From a virus: a DNA stretch of 33,321 bases. The notes beneath the pieces are model-generated. The model did not search any database and was not told where the DNA came from. It was given only the letters and a program-made list of their open reading frames with translations. How positions within the stretch are numbered: position 1 is the stretch's first letter; the number at the start of each line of letters is the position of its first letter. Where the stretch lies: the IMG/VR virus record IMGVR_UViG_3300035670_000810, positions 1-33,321 of that record; one strand, given 5' to 3'. The position numbers and the translations under genes are program-made. Below, one piece after another: positions 8,464 to 15,591 of this stretch.

Positions 8464-8472
8464 TATCTTTAC
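8464..8472 (+). promoter_or_regulatory. Possible weak -7 promoter box for the antisense HTH gene
   Basis: TATCTTTAC at 8464-8472 resembles the Bacteroidota -7 element TAnnTTTG, 29 bases before the start at 8501. An overlapping candidate TATATTTC lies at 8455-8462. No clear -33 TTG is seen at the right distance, so this is weak support. It lies in the 70-base gap that separates the leftward protease gene from the rightward HTH gene. Confidence 0.3.
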
Positions 8473-8500
8473 GCGTGTTTAATTTATAGTATATAGTAAA

Positions 8501-8695
8501 ATGTCCGGAAAAAAAAATAAATCCGATATTGAACGCCGTCAAACTTTCGTGTTAAACGAAATTAATTCGCGCAAAGGCGAAAAAATTGACAACATTGTCA
8601 ATGATATTGCCGAAAAATTATTTCTTCGTCCGTCAACAATTTGGCGCGACTTACAAAACGCGAAATCAAATTCCGTCGCCACTTCGAACGACTAA
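8501..8695 (+). CDS. Small HTH DNA-binding protein, antisense to the late operon
   Basis: A 64-residue rightward gene inside an otherwise entirely leftward structural region. Residues about 18-58 form a helix-turn-helix pattern, KGEKIDNIVNDIAEKLFLRP followed by STIWRDLQNAK, in which a DIAEKLFLRPSTIWRDL core resembles a recognition helix pair. The ATG follows an A-rich leader. Its 3' end overlaps the convergent gene 8666-9169 by 30 bases. It may regulate late transcription or the phage's own early genes; a repressor or activator role is inference. Confidence 0.6.
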   Translation: MSGKKNKSDIERRQTFVLNEINSRKGEKIDNIVNDIAEKLFLRPSTIWRDLQNAKSNSVATSND

Positions 8696-9169
8696 ATTGT
8701 CAATGTCTAAATCTCGCGTCACAATTAATGAAATGCCGGAAACGGTCGTTTGTTTGTTCGGCTTGAATTTCGTTTCATCAGTCAATGTACACCCAAAAGT
8801 CAAACGCCAAACATTAACGCGGTCGTGATTGTTGTCCATTATGAAACTCCTTTGCGTAATATCCGAAAAATTATCGCCGGAATAATTGTGCAATGACGTT
8901 CCAATTGCTTCGCATAAATCCCACAAATCAAAAGTTTGATGAAGTTCCGACGTTGCAACATGCAATATGAATTCAACATCTATTTTCTGAATGCCGTTTG
9001 CTTCTGATCTTAACGGCAAATTGATAAATTCAAAAAATACCGCCGGAAATCTGAACGGCTTTTCTTTTCGTTCATTGTCGAACTGGTTATTCCATACGTC
9101 AATCGTTTGGATTGTTGGAATTTCAGTTTCTAAACGTGTTTTGATTACTTCAAAAAATTCTTTTAACAT
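8666..9169 (-). CDS. Head-tail joining / tail completion protein (position of Mu gp37)
   Basis: A 167-residue protein following the gpG-like gene by 1 base. Mixed alpha/beta pattern: the N-terminal helix MLKEFFEVIKTRLETEIPTI, a FRFPAVFFEFINLP strand, and a conserved-looking central part EFILHVATSELHQTFDLWDL. This pattern is typical of tail terminator and completion proteins in Mu-like and P2-like phages, which cap the tail tube and link it to the head. The assignment comes from position and shape. Its 3' end overlaps the antisense HTH gene. Confidence 0.5.
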   Translation of the reverse strand: MLKEFFEVIKTRLETEIPTIQTIDVWNNQFDNERKEKPFRFPAVFFEFINLPLRSEANGIQKIDVEFILHVATSELHQTFDLWDLCEAIGTSLHNYSGDNFSDITQRSFIMDNNHDRVNVWRLTFGCTLTDETKFKPNKQTTVSGISLIVTRDLDIDNLVVRSGDGI

Positions 9170-9170
9170 G

Positions 9171-9590
9171 TTATAATATTTGTTTTAATTGCCTACCTAA
9201 TAAAGTTTTGATTTTGCGATCTAATATTTGCGAACGTCCAATGAATTGACGTTTCGGCATTCCTTTTAGTCCTTGGTTGTGACGTGACGCGTAAATGATC
9301 CCATACGAACCGATTTCAATTCGTTTCCATGTCGTTCGCTTAACAGATAACGAGCCACGCAACGCGCCCGATTGAACTAACAGATTGCGACGTCCGGCGG
9401 TTCGATCTCTTTTCGTTTGTGTTTTTCTTTTTGCCCACGGATCTGATCCAGGTGCAACGTCGGAAAATGCTTCGTCGTCGAACGACTTCAAAAAGAATTG
9501 CAACGCGACGTTTCCGATAATTCGCGGAGCGTCACGCTTCATTTTTTGAATGTCTTTGATTTTCTTTTTCCAGTCTATTCGATTTGTCAT
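9171..9590 (-). CDS. Virion morphogenesis protein (Mu gpG-like)
   Basis: A 139-residue basic protein resembling the phage virion morphogenesis family (Mu gpG / P2 gpS type), involved in tail completion or head-tail joining. The diagnostic segment is NLLVQSGALRGSLSVKR (about residues 69-85) followed by an IGSYGIIYASRHNQGL stretch (92-107) and MPKRQFIGRS, which match the LxxSGxLxxSI ... YAxxHQxG ... PxRxFxG pattern of the family. It starts inside the end of the preceding gene (9587-9590 overlap of 4 bases), indicating coupling. Confidence 0.82.
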   Translation of the reverse strand: MTNRIDWKKKIKDIQKMKRDAPRIIGNVALQFFLKSFDDEAFSDVAPGSDPWAKRKTQTKRDRTAGRRNLLVQSGALRGSLSVKRTTWKRIEIGSYGIIYASRHNQGLKGMPKRQFIGRSQILDRKIKTLLGRQLKQIL

Positions 9591-9790
9591 TTATATTCAA
9601 CATTAATCAATTGTTCGTCGTCGTCGTCGTCCGACATTTTCAAAGTGATTTGTCGTCCTTTCGATTCTTTGAATATATCGATCAATCCGTCAACTCCTAA
9701 CGACTGAAAATAATTTAAGGCGTTGAATTCGTCGTCCGGATATTTTTCGGAATATTCTTTTTGATATTGTATTAATTTATCGAAACTCAT
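9587..9790 (-). CDS. Small acidic protein in the head gene cluster
   Basis: A 67-residue acidic protein of unknown function. It contains a run of Asp residues (DDDDDE) encoded by a TCG trinucleotide tract (9615-9631, five full copies), which could vary in length. The rest is helical (KLIQYQKEYSEKYPDDEFNA). It overlaps the genes on both sides by 4 bases (MuF-like upstream, gpG-like downstream), so it is almost certainly translated as part of the head operon. No family recognised. Confidence 0.6.
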   Translation of the reverse strand: MSFDKLIQYQKEYSEKYPDDEFNALNYFQSLGVDGLIDIFKESKGRQITLKMSDDDDDEQLINVEYK

Positions 9791-11358
9791 TTTTTATAAT
9801 TGTTAATTAGTTCATTCATCATTTCTATCATGTCGTTGTATAACTCCGGGTAAATCTTTTCGAAAACAGGATTTCCGGCAAACTTATTTTCGAACGTGTG
9901 CGCCATAAATTCAGCAACTTGCGAATATTTGCGGTCGCGATTCCAGTATTTCTTTTCATGCCCCCAACCTAATCGACCACGCGTCAACGCGTTTACGGTG
10001 TCCATTGTTGATACGAAATGTTCGTCAAAGTCTTTTTCTAACATTTCCGGAAATTCGTCTTTGATCATTTTGCGCCATGTCCAATGAATTTCGCGCCTAC
10101 TATTTAAATGATCAATAAACTCCGACATTTCGATTCCTTTCGGTTTATATGATAAATTTACGAAATTATTTCCTTCAAATTTATTTGACCACAAATCAAA
10201 AACCTTTTCGACATTCGTGTCGATGTCGTGTCCGCCTATTCCGGCACGTTTGCACCACCCACGCACATTATGAATGACATGTCCAAATTCGTGATATATT
10301 ATTTTCTTTTTTCCCGCGTCGGTTACATATCGGAAATGACTTAAAACAACCAATTTTCCGTCCCCGGACGCATACGAACCCTCTTTTCTTCCTTTTGATC
10401 TTCTTACGACTGGCGTTTCGCTTTCGTCCAACAACGCCCAAAACTTTGGATCCGTTTCCGTTTGCAATACTTTGTCCAAATTTGCCGGTTTGCTTTTTAC
10501 AACGTCTTCAACTGTTTTTGGCAACTCCGGAACGACAATCGGTCGCGTTGGTTTCTTTGGCGTTGGAAAACCAAAATTAATACTTTGAGCCGGGCGGAAT
10601 CGTTCGCCAATTTTTACGGTGTATGGGTGCTTACTTTCGTCAAAAATAAATCCATTTTTCGCCGGATTAAATTCAAACAACGGCTGATCGGGTTTCGGCG
10701 CGTCTTTTAGTTCGTTTTCGGGCGTGATAGTAAATTCGTCCCACTCCGACAACTGAATCATTCGGCAACGGCAATTGAAACCGTTTGGCGGGACGTGTGT
10801 GTCCCAAAACGAATGACCGACCGGCAATGTTATTCCGTCCCATGCTTTGTGATCTTCCCGGACGCGTTCATCATGTACCGAAATATATTTCAAATATGGA
10901 AACGTGTCCGCGTCCGCCATGTATTCGGTAAATTGACGCCCCATTTGAGCCACTCGAACGGCGGTGTTGTATTCAGTCTTCAAATAGGTAACATTGTACA
11001 ATGAAAACAAACCGTCGTGAAAACCGTCCCCAGTAATTAATTTTTTGAAGTCGGAAAAATTACGCTTGTAGCCGTCCGGCGTGAAAACGGCGTTCGACAT
11101 GTCGTTGACTTGCTGAAATGTTTTAGCGCCCGAAAAAATGGCGATATTGTGTTGAAAATATTCCGCCAAAAGTTTGTCCGGCGATCCGTCCGCCATTTCG
11201 TCCAACGTATTCCCGAACCCCTTGAACATTCCGTCCAATAATGTTTCGTAAATTGAATTGTAAAGATCAACCGGCAACCGTGACGGATTGATTGAACCGG
11301 AATATAATTCGCGAATCAAATATTCAAGTTGATCTTTGGTATAATTGAACGATTTCAT
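9787..11358 (-). CDS. MuF-like minor head protein with a C-terminal HExxH metallopeptidase-like domain
   Basis: A 523-residue protein with two parts. Residues about 1-205 are a Mu gpF / SPP1 gp7-type minor head protein, ending in the family motif WDGITLPVGHSFWDTHVPPN and then GFNCRCRMIQLS (residues 173-204), involved in DNA packaging or ejection. After a Pro-rich linker (about 215-290), the C-terminal part carries a zinc-protease signature: YHEFGHVIHN (His356, Glu357, His360), and further on GWGHEKKYW (464-472) and QVAEFMAHTFE (480-490) with Glu483 as a candidate third ligand. This resembles metallopeptidase domains fused to MuF and polyvalent phage proteins, perhaps injected with the DNA. 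The domain call is from motifs; its target is unknown. Confidence 0.8.
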   Translation of the reverse strand: MKSFNYTKDQLEYLIRELYSGSINPSRLPVDLYNSIYETLLDGMFKGFGNTLDEMADGSPDKLLAEYFQHNIAIFSGAKTFQQVNDMSNAVFTPDGYKRNFSDFKKLITGDGFHDGLFSLYNVTYLKTEYNTAVRVAQMGRQFTEYMADADTFPYLKYISVHDERVREDHKAWDGITLPVGHSFWDTHVPPNGFNCRCRMIQLSEWDEFTITPENELKDAPKPDQPLFEFNPAKNGFIFDESKHPYTVKIGERFRPAQSINFGFPTPKKPTRPIVVPELPKTVEDVVKSKPANLDKVLQTETDPKFWALLDESETPVVRRSKGRKEGSYASGDGKLVVLSHFRYVTDAGKKKIIYHEFGHVIHNVRGWCKRAGIGGHDIDTNVEKVFDLWSNKFEGNNFVNLSYKPKGIEMSEFIDHLNSRREIHWTWRKMIKDEFPEMLEKDFDEHFVSTMDTVNALTRGRLGWGHEKKYWNRDRKYSQVAEFMAHTFENKFAGNPVFEKIYPELYNDMIEMMNELINNYKK

Positions 11359-11362
11359 TTTG

Positions 11363-12595
11363 CTAAATTATAGCGTTTTTGTAAAGGTTCGCCACGTCCG
11401 GCAAAACTGACGCCGTTTGTGTTTTAATGTTCTTTTCTTCGACTGGAACATTGAATGTTTCCGCGATCCATTCCGCCGAAATGTTATAATAGTTCAATAA
11501 TTCTTTTGTGATTTCGAAATGTTTGTCAATCGGAATTTGTTCATTGTCTTCAAATTTGAAATATAGTTCCGTATTTGGCAACATGCCGAACATTTTCATT
11601 TTCGGAATAATTACGTTGTGAACATGATCTACAATATCTGTTTTAATTGCTGAAATGTAATCCGCCAAAATTCCGGCGTGAACATTTGCCGAACCAGTGA
11701 ACGATTTTTCGTCGGTTGTTCCGGTCTGACCTAAAACAAGTTTTGATAATTCAGAATTTACGCGGTCGATCATTTTGTCGTAAATTTCATGATTGCTTGT
11801 TCCGGACGTTTGAATAAATTCGATGTTGTCGTCCAAATTGAAAACGCCCCAACTCGCTTGACCCATATTCTCCAACATCTTTTCCATGTTCTGACGGTTC
11901 GCGGGATTTAATATGTCGGTCTTACCTACTCGCAAAGGCATTCCGAAAAGTTCGGCATATTGCGACCACGCCCCAAAAACGCCCTTTTTCCAAATTGCGA
12001 GCGGTGTTGCTTTGTGTAACAATCCCAAATCCGTTTTCGCACCTATCTCAATCAACCAGTCCGAATATGGTTCGGATCTATAATCGACGCCGTCCGTCGC
12101 ATGTGAAAAGCTATTTGTTTTTACGATCCCAAATTCCGGAACGACATTTTCGCGCGGAACTAATTCCAAATTGACGAAACGATCGTTCGAAATTCCGTTG
12201 ATCTGAATTAACGAATGACCATAAAACAACGAATCGACATAAAAATCCAAATAATCGCGAAACCATTTGTCGCGAATCTTCTTTGTCAAATCTTCATTTT
12301 CCGACTTGTCCGCGTTGCAAATATAAATTTCGCCGGATTTTACTTTGAGTTTAATTGTGTTCATGACGCTTGACAAATGGGCGTCCAAAATAACGTCTTT
12401 GTATATTTCCAACAATTTGACGCGGTTCGGGTTCAATATGCTTTCGGCGGTAATTGTTGCGCTTCGCCATTTTTGAATATTTTGCGACGTGCGTGTCAAT
12501 TCTCTTTTAACAACTTTCTGAATTACTTTCAGATATTCCGGAATGTTTTTCGAAACATTTTTCGCGCTTTTTGTTACTCTTTTTGGTGTTTGCAT
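11363..12595 (-). CDS. Portal protein (Mu gp29-like, DUF935)
   Basis: A 410-residue portal candidate, the dodecamer through which DNA enters and leaves the head. Features of the DUF935 family are visible: QKWRSATITAESILNPNRVK (residues 40-60), a helical stem region with SLFYGHSLIQI (about 142-152), the KKGVFGAWSQYAELFGMPLR stretch (about 203-222), and GQTGTTDEKSFTGSANVHAG (about 290-310), in which a LVLGQTGTTDEKS segment is characteristic. It lies between the gp36-like connector and the MuF-like gene, as in Mu-related heads (with gp36 in a different place). Confidence 0.86.
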   Translation of the reverse strand: MQTPKRVTKSAKNVSKNIPEYLKVIQKVVKRELTRTSQNIQKWRSATITAESILNPNRVKLLEIYKDVILDAHLSSVMNTIKLKVKSGEIYICNADKSENEDLTKKIRDKWFRDYLDFYVDSLFYGHSLIQINGISNDRFVNLELVPRENVVPEFGIVKTNSFSHATDGVDYRSEPYSDWLIEIGAKTDLGLLHKATPLAIWKKGVFGAWSQYAELFGMPLRVGKTDILNPANRQNMEKMLENMGQASWGVFNLDDNIEFIQTSGTSNHEIYDKMIDRVNSELSKLVLGQTGTTDEKSFTGSANVHAGILADYISAIKTDIVDHVHNVIIPKMKMFGMLPNTELYFKFEDNEQIPIDKHFEITKELLNYYNISAEWIAETFNVPVEEKNIKTQTASVLPDVANLYKNAII

Positions 12596-12601
12596 GGGTT
12601 T

Positions 12602-13294
12602 TTAATATGAATGATTTGTCGTTAATGAACTATTGCCGAATGAAATGTCAAATCCTTTGCCGTCAACTTGAACTGGCAACGGAAAATTAACGCCTAAATT
12701 TTTTCGGGGATCGGAACAATCTCGCAAAAATTTGATTACGTCGTCGCGTCTTTGAATTCTGAATTCCGGAATGAATCGCGGGTTTATGCGTGAATGCAAT
12801 TCGTACAAAACCAAATCGCACAATTGACGGCACAACAACGGATCTCGCGGATCTGTTTTTTCGAAATACGTCGCGTTGTTTGGGTTTTGCCCGGTGTTGG
12901 CAATCAAAACTTTGTAAAGTGAATTATTTGCCCCTATTGGCGTCCAATATGTCACGTCGGTAACTGGTTGTTTATTGGTTGTGTTCAAAATACACTTGTA
13001 AACATTGCCGGTTGAAACGTCCGAAACTAAATTTCCTAAAACGTATTGCTGATTTTTCCACGCCGGAGCATACAACAAAACAACGTCGGTCGGCGTGTAT
13101 GATTTTGTTGTCGTGAACTCAACAACATTGAAAAACATTTTATCCGTATCGAACCGACCGCCTAAATAAGCTATCATTTCACGCGTCGAACTGGCAATCG
13201 CTTCATTTAAGACGTGATCGTCCGCGTTCAAAATTATGTCTAATTCTGTTTGATCTATTAACTGATCAAAGTCGGTTCTAATTATCAACCCCAT
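12602..13294 (-). CDS. Connector protein (Mu gp36-like, DUF1320) with an aromatic-rich insert
   Basis: A 230-residue protein. The two ends match gp36-like head-tail connectors: the N-terminal helices (VLNEAIASSTREMIAYLGGR) and a C-terminal block LCRQLCDLVLYELHSRINPR with DVIKFLRDCSDPRKNLGV. Between them (residues about 66-120) is an insert with the pattern W..N..Y..G..V.....VYKC......P.....YW, like small carbohydrate-binding modules (CBM5/12-like). A similar block recurs in the fibre protein at 32046-32648. The insert may face outward from the neck; this is inference. The gene sits between large terminase and portal. Confidence 0.68.
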   Translation of the reverse strand: MGLIIRTDFDQLIDQTELDIILNADDHVLNEAIASSTREMIAYLGGRFDTDKMFFNVVEFTTTKSYTPTDVVLLYAPAWKNQQYVLGNLVSDVSTGNVYKCILNTTNKQPVTDVTYWTPIGANNSLYKVLIANTGQNPNNATYFEKTDPRDPLLCRQLCDLVLYELHSRINPRFIPEFRIQRRDDVIKFLRDCSDPRKNLGVNFPLPVQVDGKGFDISFGNSSLTTNHSY

Positions 13295-13329
13295 ATCAAA
13301 AAAAATTCATTTTGACAAATTTAAAAAAA

Positions 13330-14751
13330 TCAATAAGAATTTCCCGAATTATTTTTATTGTATCCGATCCTAACATGATCGAATGTCGGACGTCCGGACG
13401 AATATTGAATGAATTCGGTTTTCATTGCTTCACAAATGAAATAATCGCACGCGTCGGACGTGTGTCCGTATTTCTCAAATGTTATTTTCGTGACCGCGTT
13501 GCGCTCCTTTTCTTTTTTCTTTGTGCCGTCGGCGTCTTCTTTGACGTTGTTAAAATCTGAAATCGTATTGACGCAATCGGACGAAATAACAATTTCAATT
13601 CCGGCGTAATTCTTTTCAAAAATGGCGTTTATGAAGTTGCCACGCATAACAACGGACGGATTCGACAATGGAACGCGCAATGTTGGTTGAAATTGAATCA
13701 AATAATCGCGAATCAATGTGAAAAAATTATGACCCTTTTCGAGTTTGGTGTCCGCCTTGCGTGACGTCGCGTCGCCATAAATGAACAAACCGGACGTATG
13801 ACCGTTGAAATCTCGCGAAATGGCGTCGCAAAGTTTCCGGACGGTGTTATTTGGCGACGGCAAACAATATTCTTTAATCATTTTTAAATCGGTTCGAATG
13901 TTGTTCCGTTCGATTTGCCAAACGACCGCCGTAATGTATGGATTGACGTTTTCATCAAATGAAATATGCAACGCCTTTTCCGGATTATATTCAATTTGCC
14001 CGGTGTGGGCTGACATGTCAAACATTTTATAAAATTCCCCGCCCGACTTCAATTCAATGTCCCAGTTGCCATTTACATAGACTTCATATTCAAACGACGG
14101 CATATTTTTTAAGGAATTTCGATATTCCTCTGAAATATACGGATTGTCGAAAATTTTTGCAGGAATATATTTCCAACGCTCCGGCAATGTTCCATTTTTC
14201 CAACGATCGTAAATTTTTGTTTTGACCCAGTTTTGAGCCGGGTTGCATGTAGAAATAATTATCGGTCGAGGTTGTTTAGTTGCTCCGACAATGATATTCG
14301 ATCCGGCGCGTTCTATCGCCTTGTAAAACGATTTTTCTTGTAGCTCGTTTATTTCTTCCAGTAGAAAGCCATTCACTTCCAAACCTTTCCAACGGTTCAA
14401 ATCTTTGTCCTGATCGTAATTTTCGGCAAAAAAAAGGATTTGCGATCCGTTGTTGAATGTGACCGTTTGCGTATCTTGATTATATTTCTTTACAAACGAT
14501 TTCGGGACAATCTTCCAAAATGACGGAATAGTGTTTCTTTTCAATGTTTGCAAGTCGGTTCTAACGATTGCCCAACGTGATCCGGGAAACGCCTTTGAAA
14601 GAATTAACAACGCGCCAATTCCCGAAAATGTTTTTCCGCCACGGATCGAACCACCATACAAAACAAAATCGAAATTCCCCGAAAAGATACATTCAAGGAA
14701 TTCGATTTGTTTCGGGAACGGTTCGAATAATATTTCTACGTTGTTACTCAA
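13330..14751 (-). CDS. Terminase large subunit
   Basis: A 473-residue DNA-packaging ATPase/nuclease. Walker A is LYGGSIRGGKTFSG (residues 31-44), Walker B is NGFLLEEINE (127-136) with the catalytic Glu at 132/133, and a coupling motif STCNPA follows. The C-terminal nuclease domain shows acidic motifs in HISFDENVNPYITAVV and FIYGDATSRKADT. The start appears to be a TTG (14749-14751) followed by SNNVEILFEPFPKQIEF; this codon overlaps the stop of the small membrane gene 14744-14881, pointing to coupled translation. No ATG lies close enough upstream in frame. The protein is of normal length for the family. Confidence 0.93.
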   Translation of the reverse strand: MSNNVEILFEPFPKQIEFLECIFSGNFDFVLYGGSIRGGKTFSGIGALLILSKAFPGSRWAIVRTDLQTLKRNTIPSFWKIVPKSFVKKYNQDTQTVTFNNGSQILFFAENYDQDKDLNRWKGLEVNGFLLEEINELQEKSFYKAIERAGSNIIVGATKQPRPIIISTCNPAQNWVKTKIYDRWKNGTLPERWKYIPAKIFDNPYISEEYRNSLKNMPSFEYEVYVNGNWDIELKSGGEFYKMFDMSAHTGQIEYNPEKALHISFDENVNPYITAVVWQIERNNIRTDLKMIKEYCLPSPNNTVRKLCDAISRDFNGHTSGLFIYGDATSRKADTKLEKGHNFFTLIRDYLIQFQPTLRVPLSNPSVVMRGNFINAIFEKNYAGIEIVISSDCVNTISDFNNVKEDADGTKKKEKERNAVTKITFEKYGHTSDACDYFICEAMKTEFIQYSSGRPTFDHVRIGYNKNNSGNSY

Positions 14752-14881
14752 AGCAAAAAAATAATATCAAAGCGATGATGAACAAAGCCAAAAAGAAAAC
14801 GAATAAATCAATAAATAATTTAATGTTCCTTACTTCGCGATTAATGTCGTCCAATGGATCTATATTGTCAAAGCCGTACAT
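14744..14881 (-). CDS. Tiny single-span membrane protein between the terminase genes
   Basis: A 45-residue ORF with an acidic N-terminus (YGFDNIDPLDDIN) and one strong membrane helix, LFIDLFVFFLALFIIALILF. It starts with an ATG that overlaps the stop of the small terminase gene (TAATG) and its own stop overlaps the TTG start of the large terminase by 8 bases, so it is wired into the operon. Membrane proteins are unusual at this location; candidate roles are a lysis helper or a membrane tether. Function unknown. Confidence 0.65.
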   Translation of the reverse strand: MYGFDNIDPLDDINREVRNIKLFIDLFVFFLALFIIALILFFCFE

Positions 14882-15285
14882 TATTCAAATTCGATTGTTT
14901 GATCTCCAATTTTGAAAACTTGTTTGTTTTCCGTGATCGTTTGTTCTACTTCTGTTTTATCCACCCAACCCATATTTTTGAGGGCGAAAATTGCTCCGGC
15001 GTTGCTATGCGTTTGGCTTAATTGTTCGTAATGGTGTTCAATCATTGTTCGCGCTTTTTTCACGGCGTGAGAAAACGGTGACGTCTTTTCGTAGTCGTAA
15101 AACGATCGACGGTCGCAAAAACCTAAATACAAAACTAAACCGGTTATCGTCGGTTTTTCGTCGTATTCAAGCAAAAAATCGAAATATTCGTCAACGGCTT
15201 TTTGAAACGATTTTTCAGTAGGATATTTACGAGGACGCCCACCGCGTTCCCCGTAAATTTGCCAAATTGTTTTTTTCTTTTCCAT
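14881..15285 (-). CDS. Terminase small subunit
   Basis: A 134-residue DNA-recognition protein for packaging. The N-terminus GERGGRPRKYPTEKSFQKAV is typical of Bacteroidota phage small terminases, followed by a helix-turn-helix-like segment (PTITGLVLYLGFCDRRSFYD, about 45-64) and a helical region with HSNAGAIFALKNMGWVDKTE (about 94-113), a motif shared by many small terminases. It lies immediately after the 49-aa gene and is followed by the overlapping small membrane gene and large terminase. Confidence 0.85.
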   Translation of the reverse strand: MEKKKTIWQIYGERGGRPRKYPTEKSFQKAVDEYFDFLLEYDEKPTITGLVLYLGFCDRRSFYDYEKTSPFSHAVKKARTMIEHHYEQLSQTHSNAGAIFALKNMGWVDKTEVEQTITENKQVFKIGDQTIEFE

Positions 15286-15435
15286 TTATTTTACTTTTTC
15301 TTTATTTTCTTTTAATTTGATTTTATGATAAAATTTCGCAAATTCAATCATATATCCAATTTGTGAATTTTCTTTAACTACATGTTTTGCAATTGATTTT
15401 TCAATCCACTTTTTAAATATTTCTGAATCATTCAT
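15286..15435 (-). CDS. Small leading protein of the late operon
   Basis: A 49-residue basic, helical protein (begins MNDSEIFKKWIEKSIAKHVV, ends in a Lys/Glu-rich tail). It directly abuts the small terminase start, with no gap (stop at 15286-15288, next start ending 15285). It is the first gene after the candidate late promoter and TGATCA repeats. No family recognised. Coding is supported by the tight packing, not by homology. Confidence 0.5.
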   Translation of the reverse strand: MNDSEIFKKWIEKSIAKHVVKENSQIGYMIEFAKFYHKIKLKENKEKVK

Positions 15436-15471
15436 TGCTTTAATGTTTTTATCAATTGTTTTTGTAGTAAT

Positions 15472-15524
15472 GTTATTTGATCAATGAAAGTTATTTGATC
15501 AATGGAAACAACATTCATTTGATA
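15472..15524. repeat. TGATCA-centred repeats upstream of the late operon
   Basis: A 15-base direct repeat, GTTATTTGATCAATG, occurs at 15472-15486 and 15490-15504. Its centre, TGATCA, is palindromic. A partial inverted copy, CATTTGATAAC, lies close by (15516-15526). The copies lie between the candidate -7 box at 15526-15533 and the first late gene, where a regulator could bind. Role as operator is inference. Confidence 0.55.
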
Positions 15525-15525
15525 A

Positions 15526-15533
15526 CAAATATA
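15526..15533 (-). promoter_or_regulatory. Candidate late promoter -7 box
   Basis: CAAATATA on the plus strand reads TATATTTG on the minus strand, an exact match to the Bacteroidota -7 element TAnnTTTG, about 90 bases ahead of the first late gene. No TTG is present at the usual -33 distance, so full activity may need an activator. It lies between the nuclease gene's end (15592) and the late operon, where a late promoter is expected. Confidence 0.5.
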
Positions 15534-15591
15534 CAATTGTGATATTTTTCGGTTAATTCTTTCAATAAAAAATACAAACATGTTTTAAATT

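Noticed and set aside
9615-9631. TCG trinucleotide tract as a phase-variable switch
   Set aside because: Changes by whole triplets keep the frame and only alter the number of Asp residues, so it is noted within the gene rather than as a switch.
15505-15591. Possible intrinsic terminator at the end of the replication block
   Set aside because: No convincing hairpin with a T-run was found in the gap, so termination of that transcript remains unexplained rather than annotated.
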